Positions 1-7,006 of a DNA stretch of 8,705 nt are shown piece after piece. The notes below the pieces were generated by a model. The model searched no databases. It was not told the DNA's origin and worked only from the letters and a program-made list of their open reading frames with translations. The position numbers and the translations under genes are program-made. The first letter of the stretch is position 1; each line of letters opens with the position of its first letter. This stretch comes from an uncultured bacterium (lineage in GTDB: Bacteria; Spirochaetota; Brevinematia; DTOW01): positions 1 through 8,705 of the forward strand of contig CALFVP010000113.1 of NCBI GenBank assembly GCA_937928175.1. The letters run 5' to 3'.

Positions 1-1151
1 AGCCTGATCTTTCTTTTGGTAAGTTTGGTATTGGTTTGGATATAAACTTTGAATTTGATGGTAAATGGAATTTAAGAACAAGTGAGTGGAATTCATGGCA
101 AGCAATTCTTTCTAAGATAAAGTACTTAAGATGGGGTACAAAAGGTGATAAACCAGTTTACTTTAAGATTGGGCAGATAGATGATGCTACTTTAGGACAT
201 GGATTTATAATGTATGGATACAATAATAACATGAATTTCCCAAACGTCAAAAAGTTTGGTATTGCGTTTGATTTAGATTTAGATTACGTAGGTTTTGAAA
301 GTTTTGTTGATAACGTATTTGATTTTGATATATTGGGTTTAAGAGGTTTTGTTAGACCTTTGTTTGGATCTGGAATATTTTTGCTTGATTCTTTGAAGAT
401 AGGTGCTTCATTTGCTGCCGATTTGGATCCTTTTAATCCTATTCCACCTTCTGATTCACCTTACCAGTTTTCTGATTCCGATTTTACAAACAGAATTTTT
501 ATTTTTGGTGCTGATCTTGAGTTACCTTTAATTAGTCTTGATCCTGTATTTAATTTAGTGTGGTATGTAGATTTTGCTAGTATTTTAGGTAAAGGTACTG
601 GAGAAGCAACAGGGTTCCAAGGTAAAATTTTGTCTTTTATACCTTATAAACTTGAAATTAGATATTTGCAGCCAAACTTTCTTCCTTCTTTTTTTGATTC
701 GCTATATGAAGCTGAAAGGTATGTGGTAGTTAGCAATACTTATGTTTCTAAGTATGATAGGCTTGATTATATAACTAACTCTTACTTTGGATGGTTTTTT
801 TATTCTGGTGTTAGTTTTGAAAAAGCAGTTGATTTATTTGTTAACGTAGAAGATTCATTTGATGATACTACTTATCCTACTATGAGGTTAGTTTTTCGTT
901 TAGATAGAAGTTTAACTAAGGTTGTTGGAGTAGATTTTATTTATGAAAGAAAAAATATAAAGGAATTTAAAGATATATATACAACCGAGTCTACGGATGC
1001 AGTTATTTTATCCAAAATTTCGTATAAAGTTTCCGATATGGTTGTATTGGTTTTAAATTACCGAAGGACGTTTGATTGGTTTGATAAAGGTGGGCAAAAA
1101 GTTCTTAAACCTTTAGAGAGTACTTCAATTTCAACGGAAATAAGTTTTTAG
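1..1151 (+). CDS. Outer-membrane beta-barrel-like protein, 3' portion (5' end outside window)
   Basis: The reading frame is open from base 3 to the TAG at 1149-1151. A TTG at 36 could be read as a start but is not one: the codons before it read PDLSFGKFGIGL, which matches PIFRVGKFGIGL inside the next gene, so the gene begins upstream of the window. The visible ~383 residues align along their length with the C-terminal ~420 residues of the downstream protein. The strongest block (bases 165-302) has 27 of 46 residues identical by hand count and includes TLGHGFIM and the FDLD...GFES pattern. Alternating hydrophobic/polar stretches rich in Tyr, Phe and Asp, plus a terminal Phe (STEISF), suggest an outer-membrane barrel recognised by the Bam machinery. 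By analogy with its neighbour, the missing N-terminus may carry a signal peptide and a FecR domain; this is inference. No specific family is recognised and the function is unknown. Confidence 0.8.
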   Translation, partial: PDLSFGKFGIGLDINFEFDGKWNLRTSEWNSWQAILSKIKYLRWGTKGDKPVYFKIGQIDDATLGHGFIMYGYNNNMNFPNVKKFGIAFDLDLDYVGFESFVDNVFDFDILGLRGFVRPLFGSGIFLLDSLKIGASFAADLDPFNPIPPSDSPYQFSDSDFTNRIFIFGADLELPLISLDPVFNLVWYVDFASILGKGTGEATGFQGKILSFIPYKLEIRYLQPNFLPSFFDSLYEAERYVVVSNTYVSKYDRLDYITNSYFGWFFYSGVSFEKAVDLFVNVEDSFDDTTYPTMRLVFRLDRSLTKVVGVDFIYERKNIKEFKDIYTTESTDAVILSKISYKVSDMVVLVLNYRRTFDWFDKGGQKVLKPLESTSISTEISF

Positions 1152-1155
1152 GAGG
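1150..1155 (+). promoter_or_regulatory. Ribosome binding site AGGAGG overlapping the upstream stop codon
   Basis: AGGAGG lies six bases before the ATG at 1162, and its first two bases are the last two of the preceding gene's TAG stop. Ribosomes finishing the first barrel gene would therefore release on the initiation site of the second. This supports co-transcription and probable translational coupling of the two paralogues, and it fixes 1162 as the start. Confidence 0.85.
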
Positions 1156-1161
1156 TTTTGT

Positions 1162-3240
1162 ATGAAAGGAATTTATTTGTTTTTAATTTTTATTTTTGTT
1201 TTTAGTTTCTTTTCTTTTGCGCAAGTTGATAATTATCCTTTTGTTGAGTTGGTTATAGGAGATGTGCAGTATTCTGTTTCTGCAGAAGGTGCAGGTGCTA
1301 TGGTCTATAGAAATTTAGAGAGTGGTAAAAGTATTCCTATATATTCTGTTATAAGAAGTGGTCCTGATGGGTATGCAGAGATAAAACTTTCTCAGAACAA
1401 GACTATAAAGATTTTTTCTTCTACTACGTTATCTCTTTCTAAATTCCAGGTAGATAATACGGTTGATCTTAGAACAGGTAAAGTTAGAGCTATATTTAAC
1501 AAAATTTTGAAAAACGATGAGTTGAGGATAAAGACTGATACAGGTATAGCTGCGGTAAGAGGTACAGATTTTGGAGTTATATACAGTAGTGGGCAAGGTA
1601 ATATTTCTTTGATGGAAGTTTTAGTTAGAGAAGGAACGGTAAATCTTTCAACGCTTGATGGTAAATCTGTTGATATTCCTGCGGGATATTCTAGTTCTAT
1701 AAATTCGTATTTTGGTAGGGTGGAACTAGAAGAACCAAGACCGTTGTCTTTGAACGATTTTTTGAAATATTTCTCAGAGCCACAACAAATTCAGCAACCT
1801 GCCGATATTCAAGAACCTAAAGAAAAAGAGCAAAAGGATCTTCCAAAACAACCATCTGTAGAACCTATTCAACCAAAGCCTGGTGGTATTCAAGGTGTTG
1901 AACAAGGACCAAAGTTTGATTTTGGTTGGGAAATTAGTTCTCAAAATATAAATGGGGTTGTTTGGAATAAGATTTTGCTGTCTCCTATTTTCAGAGTAGG
2001 AAAATTTGGAATAGGGCTTTACTTGGTTAGTTATTGGGATGGTAAAAATAATATATACGATACTACTAAATGGTATAATTCTTATGAGTACAATTTCGGT
2101 TTCGTTGGGAATGAATTTATTGTTACAGATTTTCTTGATGATCTTTTTAAAAAGATTCTCTTTATAAGTTATGGTTCGAAGGGTGAAAATGTGTTTATTA
2201 GGATAGGTAATATTCCTGATATTACTTTAGGACATGGATTTATAATGGATAGATACTCGAATATGTTAGGTTTTCCGGCAATAAGAAAGGTTGGATTACA
2301 GTTTGATTTAGATTTTGGTTATTGGGGATTTGAAAGTGCAGTTGCAGATCTTTCTAGAAGTAGATTATTTGGTGGTAGAATTTTTGTAAGACCTTTATAC
2401 GGTACTTTTCTTTTAGGTAATATTGCTTTGGGTGTTTCTGGTGTTGTTGATTTGGAACCTTACGTTACAACAAACCAACAAACGTTTGAAGGAAATCCTT
2501 CTGTTTTCTTTACAGGTATTGATGTAGATTTTCCGGTGTTAGATTTAGGTGTTTTTTCTTTGGTTATTTTTGCTGATGTTGCTAAAGCAGGTATTTATGT
2601 AAATAAGTTAGACGGGAATCCTTATTTTGAGCAATTACTTACTGACAATGGATTTAACGAAGGGTTTAATCTTTTGAATGGAGAAGGTTTTTCTGCTGGT
2701 GTTAATGGATATATTGTGGGTATAGTTCCTTATAGAATAGAGTATAGAAGAATTACAGGTAGATTTTTGCCCTCATACTTTGATGCACTTTACGATACTC
2801 AAAAGAGTGAAAAAATCTTTACTCTTATTGTTTCGAATTTACCACCGTTTAACGGTGTATTAGGGTATTCTGGAATTAATATATCTAACGTAGCTGAAGC
2901 TACTATACATTACGAACAATTGTGGCCTGAAGAAAATTTAAGTTTTTCGGTTAATAGACTTATAGGTAGGTTTAAGGTTAGTAAAGAAATTGTTAAAATG
3001 GTTACAGGATTACCATCTTACGCTACTATAATTTACCAGAGAAATAATATTCCTTCGTTTAATGTTTTCTTTGAAGATGTCCTAAAAGACTCAGTTATGA
3101 CTTTTGAAATAGCTTATAGTATCGATCCATCTATGGATGTTTCTATATCGTACAGAAGGTTTTACGCTTCATCAACTGAGTATCAGGATAGTATTTCAAT
3201 ACAACTTAGGTCATCAATTTTTGGAGAAATAGGTTTTTAA
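1162..3240 (+). CDS. FecR-domain protein fused to an outer-membrane beta-barrel-like domain
   Basis: This is a 692-residue exported protein. Residues 1-20 form a signal peptide ending FSFA, with Gln21 as the likely first mature residue. Residues ~26-185 match the FecR fold: a GDV start, IRSGPDGYAEIKL near 70, VDLRTGKVRA near 105, the hallmark AVRGTDFGV with R133-G134-T135, then VREGTVNL and an IPAGYSS close. Residues ~206-250 are a Pro/Gln/Glu/Lys-rich linker. Residues ~253-692 form a beta-rich domain homologous to the preceding gene product, with T355-LGHGFI-M362, and end in EIGF, a plausible barrel C-terminal signal. Classical FecR is a periplasmic regulator of a sigma factor. Here there is no TonB receptor or sigma factor, and FecR domains also occur in other secreted proteins, so a periplasmic sensing or structural role is only inferred. 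The start has an ideal ribosome binding site, and the gene lies 10 bases after its paralogue. The FecR call is firm; the barrel call is moderate. Confidence 0.85.
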   Translation: MKGIYLFLIFIFVFSFFSFAQVDNYPFVELVIGDVQYSVSAEGAGAMVYRNLESGKSIPIYSVIRSGPDGYAEIKLSQNKTIKIFSSTTLSLSKFQVDNTVDLRTGKVRAIFNKILKNDELRIKTDTGIAAVRGTDFGVIYSSGQGNISLMEVLVREGTVNLSTLDGKSVDIPAGYSSSINSYFGRVELEEPRPLSLNDFLKYFSEPQQIQQPADIQEPKEKEQKDLPKQPSVEPIQPKPGGIQGVEQGPKFDFGWEISSQNINGVVWNKILLSPIFRVGKFGIGLYLVSYWDGKNNIYDTTKWYNSYEYNFGFVGNEFIVTDFLDDLFKKILFISYGSKGENVFIRIGNIPDITLGHGFIMDRYSNMLGFPAIRKVGLQFDLDFGYWGFESAVADLSRSRLFGGRIFVRPLYGTFLLGNIALGVSGVVDLEPYVTTNQQTFEGNPSVFFTGIDVDFPVLDLGVFSLVIFADVAKAGIYVNKLDGNPYFEQLLTDNGFNEGFNLLNGEGFSAGVNGYIVGIVPYRIEYRRITGRFLPSYFDALYDTQKSEKIFTLIVSNLPPFNGVLGYSGINISNVAEATIHYEQLWPEENLSFSVNRLIGRFKVSKEIVKMVTGLPSYATIIYQRNNIPSFNVFFEDVLKDSVMTFEIAYSIDPSMDVSISYRRFYASSTEYQDSISIQLRSSIFGEIGF

Positions 3241-3273
3241 GAAATATATTTTTTAGAAGTTTTTAATTTAAAT

Positions 3274-4551
3274 TTACTTTCTTAGACTTGTTTTTATTAG
3301 GTTAAGCAATTCGTTTTGTCTTTTTTTCCAAATACTTTTTATTTTTGAATCTAGCTGTGGATCATCAGCATCGAGTCCGAGTGATTCTACTAATGCGCTT
3401 GTAGCTGGTGACCAAGTTAAAGCCATTTCTGGTACATTTGGCATTGGTATTGCTTCTTTTGCTGCTTCTATGAATATTTGTGATATTGGATCATTTTTTA
3501 CTTCAGAGTATTGATATGCACCTATGTTTGCTGGTGTTTGTTTACCGATTTTTGCGAATATTCTTCCAGCTTGTGGACTAGTTATAAACTCCATTACCTT
3601 GAAAGCAGCTTGTTTGTTTTTTACGTTTGATGACATGAATATTCCTTCAACTGTTAAGAATGGTATTGCTCTTCTTCCTGATCCTTTTATTCCAGGTAGG
3701 TCATCTATTATTGGGAATGGTGCTACTCCGTAATTTATTTTGGGGGATATTTCTGCTCTGAACCATTGACCGTTAACAACAAATAGTGCGTTTCCTGAAT
3801 TGAATAATTCTGTTACGGTTGCCCCATCTGCTCCAACTTCGCCTTTAGGATCACCTGAAGGGTTAATTAGTTTCTTTAGTCTTAATACGTACTTTATTGA
3901 AGTATACACAGGTTCTGATTCTAGTAAGGGGAAATATTCTGTTCCTTTTTTCTTTTCGAATATTTTACCACCGAATCCCTGTATCCACATTGTATGGTAG
4001 TAGAAGTTTCCCATATCGTATACGAATCCTCTTCTACCGTATGGACCTGATTTTGGATCATTAAACTTTTTGGCAAGTTCTATTAATTCACTCCAGGTAT
4101 TTGGTATTTTTGATATGTAATCTTTGTTGTAAAACAGTATTAGGTTTTTAAATGACATTGGAAGTGCCCATAGGTTGTCGTTGTCACCGTATACGTAAGC
4201 CATTAGTAAGTATTTTGGAAATTGAGATACAAGTTCTTTTGATATCATTGAATCTATTGGGACTATTATGTTATTGTTTGCCCATTCTCCTGTAAAATCT
4301 TGTGCAAATATAAACAGATCTGGCCCTTTACCTAGTGGTATCATTGTTCTAAGTTTATCGTTCATAGCATCGAAAGGTACAGGAAGTAAAGAAACCTGTA
4401 CATCAAAGTATGTTATATTGAAAGTGTTAGCTACTTGTTCTATTGCTTTTTTTTCGTCTCCCCTATATGCATGCCATAGGTTGACTTTGACTTGACAAAA
4501 CGTATTGTACATTAGTAACAAAAAAAGTATTAAGAATAGTATTCTTTTCAT
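3274..4551 (-). CDS. ABC transporter substrate-binding protein, maltose/maltodextrin-type (family 1)
   Basis: This 425-residue exported protein binds a solute, probably an oligosaccharide, for an ABC importer. Residues 1-19 are a hydrophobic signal peptide. The cysteine at 19 is preceded by NTF, a poor lipobox, so ordinary signal-peptidase cleavage seems likelier than lipidation. Mature features typical of MalE-like proteins are NLWHAYRGDEKKAIEQV (24-40), GPDLFIFAQDFTGEWA (76-91), LWALPMSFKNLILFYNKD (127-144), NTWSELIELAKKF (151-163), ALFVVNGQWF (255-264) and AIPMPNVPEMALTWSP (367-382). The last closely resembles the MPNxPEM signature of maltodextrin-binding proteins. A strong ribosome binding site, GGAGG, lies four bases before the ATG. 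The gene follows the response regulator by 56 bases on the same strand and is convergent with the barrel genes, 33 bases away. No permease or ATPase gene is present, so its transporter is encoded elsewhere. The ligand is inferred from family resemblance only. Confidence 0.9.
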   Translation of the reverse strand: MKRILFLILFLLLMYNTFCQVKVNLWHAYRGDEKKAIEQVANTFNITYFDVQVSLLPVPFDAMNDKLRTMIPLGKGPDLFIFAQDFTGEWANNNIIVPIDSMISKELVSQFPKYLLMAYVYGDNDNLWALPMSFKNLILFYNKDYISKIPNTWSELIELAKKFNDPKSGPYGRRGFVYDMGNFYYHTMWIQGFGGKIFEKKKGTEYFPLLESEPVYTSIKYVLRLKKLINPSGDPKGEVGADGATVTELFNSGNALFVVNGQWFRAEISPKINYGVAPFPIIDDLPGIKGSGRRAIPFLTVEGIFMSSNVKNKQAAFKVMEFITSPQAGRIFAKIGKQTPANIGAYQYSEVKNDPISQIFIEAAKEAIPMPNVPEMALTWSPATSALVESLGLDADDPQLDSKIKSIWKKRQNELLNLIKTSLRK

Positions 4552-4607
4552 AGAGCCTCCTCTCTGGTAAATTTTACAAAATTAAATTATTGTTTTCAAT
4601 AAAATTT

Positions 4608-5294
4608 TCACTGGAATTTGTATCCTACTCCCCTTACTACTACTATTCTGCTACCGTATTTACCAAGTTTCTTTTTTATTTTGTTTATATGCACATCTAT
4701 TGTTCTTGAATCTTCAGAAATTTCTTCACTATCTTCCCATACCGAAAAAAGTATTTTTTCTTTGTTCATCACTATTCCTTTGTTTTTTACTAACAGTTTT
4801 AGTATTTCGAATTCTTTTTTTGTTAAGTGTATTGGTATTCCGTCTACTTTTACCTCAAAACTGTCAAAATCTATTTCTAGTCCTTCTTCTTGGAATTTGT
4901 TATCTTTGTTTTCTTTACTAGTTTCGTATCTTCTTAGTATGCTCTTTATTCTTGCTATAAGTTCTCTTATACTGAAAGGTTTTGTAATGTAATCGTCTGC
5001 ACCTAATTCTAAAAGTAGCACTTTGTCTATTTCACTGGACTTTGCGGTAAGTACTATTACGGGAATATTTGAAAATTTGTCATTTTTTTTCATCCATTTT
5101 AATACTTCTGTACCATCACCATCATGGAGCATTAAATCCAAAATTACTATATTCGGTTCTTCTAACCTTACTTTTTCTATTCCAAACTTTACACTCATTG
5201 CTACACTTACATCAAATCCTTCTTGTTCTAAAGGTTTTTTTGTTAAGTTGATTATATCAATGTCATCTTCTATAAGTAGAATTAACTTTTTCAT
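4608..5294 (-). CDS. Two-component response regulator, OmpR/PhoB family
   Basis: This 228-residue cytoplasmic transcription factor has an N-terminal receiver domain (1-122) and a C-terminal winged helix (138-228). The receiver has the full active site: acidic pair D10-D11 after E9, phospho-acceptor D53 in VILDLML, T83 in VLTA and K105 in YITKPF, so it should accept phosphate. The DNA-binding part shows LTKKEFEILKLLVKNKG (157-173), the recognition-helix region SRTIDVHINKIKKKLG (196-211) and the closing VRGVGYKF wing. No histidine kinase is encoded nearby. Its neighbours are a PP2C-type phosphatase (45 bases upstream) and a sugar-binding protein (56 bases downstream). No Shine-Dalgarno sequence precedes the ATG, unlike the adjacent genes; a -10-like box lies close instead. 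Targets cannot be read from the sequence; the binding-protein gene and the regulator's own operon are reasonable guesses. Confidence 0.95.
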   Translation of the reverse strand: MKKLILLIEDDIDIINLTKKPLEQEGFDVSVAMSVKFGIEKVRLEEPNIVILDLMLHDGDGTEVLKWMKKNDKFSNIPVIVLTAKSSEIDKVLLLELGADDYITKPFSIRELIARIKSILRRYETSKENKDNKFQEEGLEIDFDSFEVKVDGIPIHLTKKEFEILKLLVKNKGIVMNKEKILFSVWEDSEEISEDSRTIDVHINKIKKKLGKYGSRIVVVRGVGYKFQ

Positions 5295-5309
5295 ACAGTT
5301 GTATTTTTT

Positions 5310-5315
5310 ATAATA
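5310..5315 (-). promoter_or_regulatory. Possible -10 box for the response regulator gene (short leader)
   Basis: On the minus strand TATTAT ends 15 bases before the ATG of the response regulator gene. The intervening bases are A-rich and hold no Shine-Dalgarno motif. I find no good -35 element at the normal spacing. If the box is used, transcription would start only about 8 bases before the ATG, and the regulator would have its own promoter inside the cassette. In such AT-rich DNA a chance match is quite possible. Confidence 0.3.
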
Positions 5316-5339
5316 CGTTAACTTTTTTTAAAATTCAGA

Positions 5340-6506
5340 TTATTTGAGTTCAAATAATACAAAAGATATATCATCGAATTGGTACTCATCTTCGGAAAAT
5401 GATATAAGATCTTCTACTAAATATGAAAAAATTTCATCTATGGTGTTATAAGAATTTATTATTGCTTCTATTCTTATCTCACCGTATTCTATCCCATCGC
5501 TATTTTTTAGCTCAACAACTCCGTCTGTAAACAGTAGTGCTTTTGAATCTGTAAAAATTATTTCATCGTATTGTATCATTTCAGTTGTTAACTCAGATAT
5601 TCCTATAGGTATATTTAGGGATTTTTTTATTAGCAAGTTGTTTTTATTAAAAATGTATGTTGGTTCATGCCCCATGTTGAATATACTTAACGTTTTTGAT
5701 TTAGTATTTACAAGGCATGTTGTTAGAGTTACGTACTTTTCGTATTCAAAGTAATCTACTATGGTTCTGTTTAGTTCTGCTATGGTGTTTTTTATATCTT
5801 CATGAGATACTTGAGATTTTTGTGGTATTGATCTAAAAAACATACTCATCATGCTGGTTACTATTGATGCTGATGTTCCTTTGCCGGAAACGTCTGCTAT
5901 AGTCACTATTGTTTGGTATTCATTTAGATCTTTTACGTATATAAAATCTCCTCCAGCATTAAGAGAAGGCTTCATGAATGTTTTACAATTTATGTTACTC
6001 GTTTTTATGGATTTATCTATTATCATATTTTGCAATCTTCCAGTTTCTTTTGAATCTTCCTCTATAATTTTTAGTACAAACGAGTGGACTATTTCTGAGT
6101 TTGTTGCTCCGTATATAGAGTTGTTATTGAATATAACTATCTTTAGCTTTCTTTCCGATACTTTTGGAAGTATGGATCTTATAGGCTTGTTTGAATCTAC
6201 GATTATGAATTTAGGCGGAAACCTAGATGATAGTTTACTTATAGGCTTTGTACCATAAAGATGGTAACCGAATTTAATGGATATTGCATTTAGTATTTCT
6301 TTACTCTCGATTACATTTATTATTTCTTTGTTTTTGTTTGTTATTATTACAAACTCTATGTCGCTATCTTTTGTTAATATGTATACTACTTCATACGTTA
6401 ATATTGATTCATCGATTAATAAAGATCTCCTTGAGGTTGCTCCAATGAGATTTATTGGAAATTTTTTGTTTGGTTCTAAAAGTTTAATTTCATATGTACC
6501 TACCAT
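5340..6506 (-). CDS. PP2C/SpoIIE-family serine/threonine phosphatase with N-terminal CBS-like region
   Basis: This 388-residue soluble protein has no signal peptide or membrane segment. The C-terminal half (~170-388) is a SpoIIE/RsbU-type PP2C phosphatase, a metal-dependent enzyme that dephosphorylates proteins such as anti-sigma-factor antagonists. The metal-binding acidic residues are visible: D187 in AGGDF, D205 in IADVSGKG, D328 in LFTDGV and D379 in FDDIS. The family's N-x-GHEP segment (277-282) and IPIGIS are also present, so it should be active. Residues ~15-150 lack a recognised sensor such as PAS or GAF, but two repeats with the beta-alpha pattern of CBS domains can be seen: VYILTKDSDIEFVIITNKN followed by ESKEILNAI, and KFIIVDSNKPIRSILPKV followed by NNSIYGATNSEIV. 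The CBS reading is inference. The gene is 16 bases downstream of a free-standing CBS-pair protein and 45 bases upstream of a response regulator. The partner STAS/anti-sigma proteins are not in the window. Confidence 0.9.
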   Translation of the reverse strand: MVGTYEIKLLEPNKKFPINLIGATSRRSLLIDESILTYEVVYILTKDSDIEFVIITNKNKEIINVIESKEILNAISIKFGYHLYGTKPISKLSSRFPPKFIIVDSNKPIRSILPKVSERKLKIVIFNNNSIYGATNSEIVHSFVLKIIEEDSKETGRLQNMIIDKSIKTSNINCKTFMKPSLNAGGDFIYVKDLNEYQTIVTIADVSGKGTSASIVTSMMSMFFRSIPQKSQVSHEDIKNTIAELNRTIVDYFEYEKYVTLTTCLVNTKSKTLSIFNMGHEPTYIFNKNNLLIKKSLNIPIGISELTTEMIQYDEIIFTDSKALLFTDGVVELKNSDGIEYGEIRIEAIINSYNTIDEIFSYLVEDLISFSEDEYQFDDISFVLFELK

Positions 6507-6509
6507 AAT

Positions 6510-6516
6510 CCCCCCT
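6510..6516 (-). promoter_or_regulatory. Unusual G-run ribosome binding site for the PP2C phosphatase gene
   Basis: On the minus strand AGGGGGG, with six consecutive G, lies three bases before the ATG at 6506. The other clear sites here are GGAGG. The motif can still pair with anti-Shine-Dalgarno rRNA through GGGG, and it supports the chosen start. A G6 run is conspicuous in DNA this poor in GC. Confidence 0.65.
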
Positions 6517-6522
6517 AAAACT

Positions 6523-6945
6523 TTATAGCATTGATTCTAGTATTTTTAATACATCTTTTATGTGTACTATTCCAATTGGTTCAAGTAAGTTGTTCGAAAC
6601 TATTATCGTTGATATTCCTTTTTCTTTCATTATTCTAACTATGGTTTTTAAGTCTGTATTTTCTTCAACGTATATTATATCTCTAATTTTAGATATTTCT
6701 GATATTTTCATTGATTGGTAATTTTTTAACCCTGTGTCTTTAGAAACTAAGAATATAGTTTTTAATAGATCCGTTGGAGATATTATGTCTTTTATTTTCT
6801 TTTCTTCATTTACTACTACTATTGAATGTACCTTTTTTCTTAGTATTTTATCTATTGCTAAAATTAAGTTAAAATCTTCTTTACATGCAAAAAAATCTGT
6901 TGTCATTATATCTTTTGCTTTTATGTCTGTGATACTTTTTACCAT
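6523..6945 (-). CDS. Tandem CBS-domain protein
   Basis: This small cytoplasmic protein of 140 residues consists of a single CBS (Bateman) pair. CBS1 spans ~8-66, with the KAKDIMT opening, VHSIVVVNEEKKIKDIIS and DIISPTD (53-59). CBS2 spans ~80-140, with ISTIIVSNNLLEPIGIV and GIVHIKD (125-131). Such pairs bind adenosine nucleotides, and the Asp of the ribose-contacting T/S-x-x-D pattern is present in both halves (D59, D131). The preceding Ser/Thr is kept only in CBS1 (S56), with His128 in CBS2. A longer reading from TTG at 6963 is possible, but its first codons contain the GGAGG that serves the ATG at 6945, so I take the shorter form. The gene precedes the phosphatase by 16 bases in an apparent operon. 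It is inferred to sense cell energy or a nucleotide signal and regulate the phosphatase or another partner. Confidence 0.9.
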   Translation of the reverse strand: MVKSITDIKAKDIMTTDFFACKEDFNLILAIDKILRKKVHSIVVVNEEKKIKDIISPTDLLKTIFLVSKDTGLKNYQSMKISEISKIRDIIYVEENTDLKTIVRIMKEKGISTIIVSNNLLEPIGIVHIKDVLKILESML

Positions 6946-6956
6946 TATTACTTTTA

Positions 6957-6961
6957 CCTCC
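6957..6961 (-). promoter_or_regulatory. Ribosome binding site GGAGG that decides the CBS-protein start
   Basis: GGAGG on the minus strand stands 11 bases before the ATG at 6943-6945. It lies within the first codons of a longer TTG-initiated frame, which itself has no ribosome binding site upstream. The spacing is a little long but workable, and it favours the ATG. Confidence 0.65.
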
Positions 6962-7006
6962 AAAAAGAATATTAATTTTTTTGTGTAAATGTTTCTTTTA
7001 ATTATT

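Noticed and set aside
36..38. TTG as the start of the first barrel gene
   Set aside because: The frame is open to base 3 and the upstream residues match the homologous region of the next gene, so this is an internal codon of a truncated gene.
3241..3273. Terminator between the convergent barrel and binding-protein genes
   Set aside because: Only AT-only palindromes (AAATATATTT at 3242-3251, AATTTAAATT at 3265-3274) with no loop or GC stem; not distinguishable from background.
4492..4500. Lipobox cysteine (C19) in the binding protein
   Set aside because: The residues before it are N-T-F; Phe at -1 does not fit even relaxed lipobox rules, so lipidation is not called.
4587..4602. Stem-loop TTATTG-tttt-CAATAA between the response regulator and binding-protein genes
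   Set aside because: The six-pair stem is almost all A/T and is followed on the minus strand by only a broken T run, so it is too weak to call a terminator. It could slightly reduce readthrough.
4618..5313. Open frames on the plus strand across the response regulator
   Set aside because: They are antisense to a strongly conserved gene, encode low-complexity Ser/Leu/Phe-rich sequence and have no recognisable domain.
5851..6528. Open plus-strand frames opposite the phosphatase gene
   Set aside because: Shadows of the PP2C coding sequence, without ribosome binding sites or family resemblance.
6946..6963. Six-residue N-terminal extension of the CBS protein from a TTG codon
   Set aside because: The extension contains the GGAGG serving the ATG at 6945 and has no ribosome binding site of its own.
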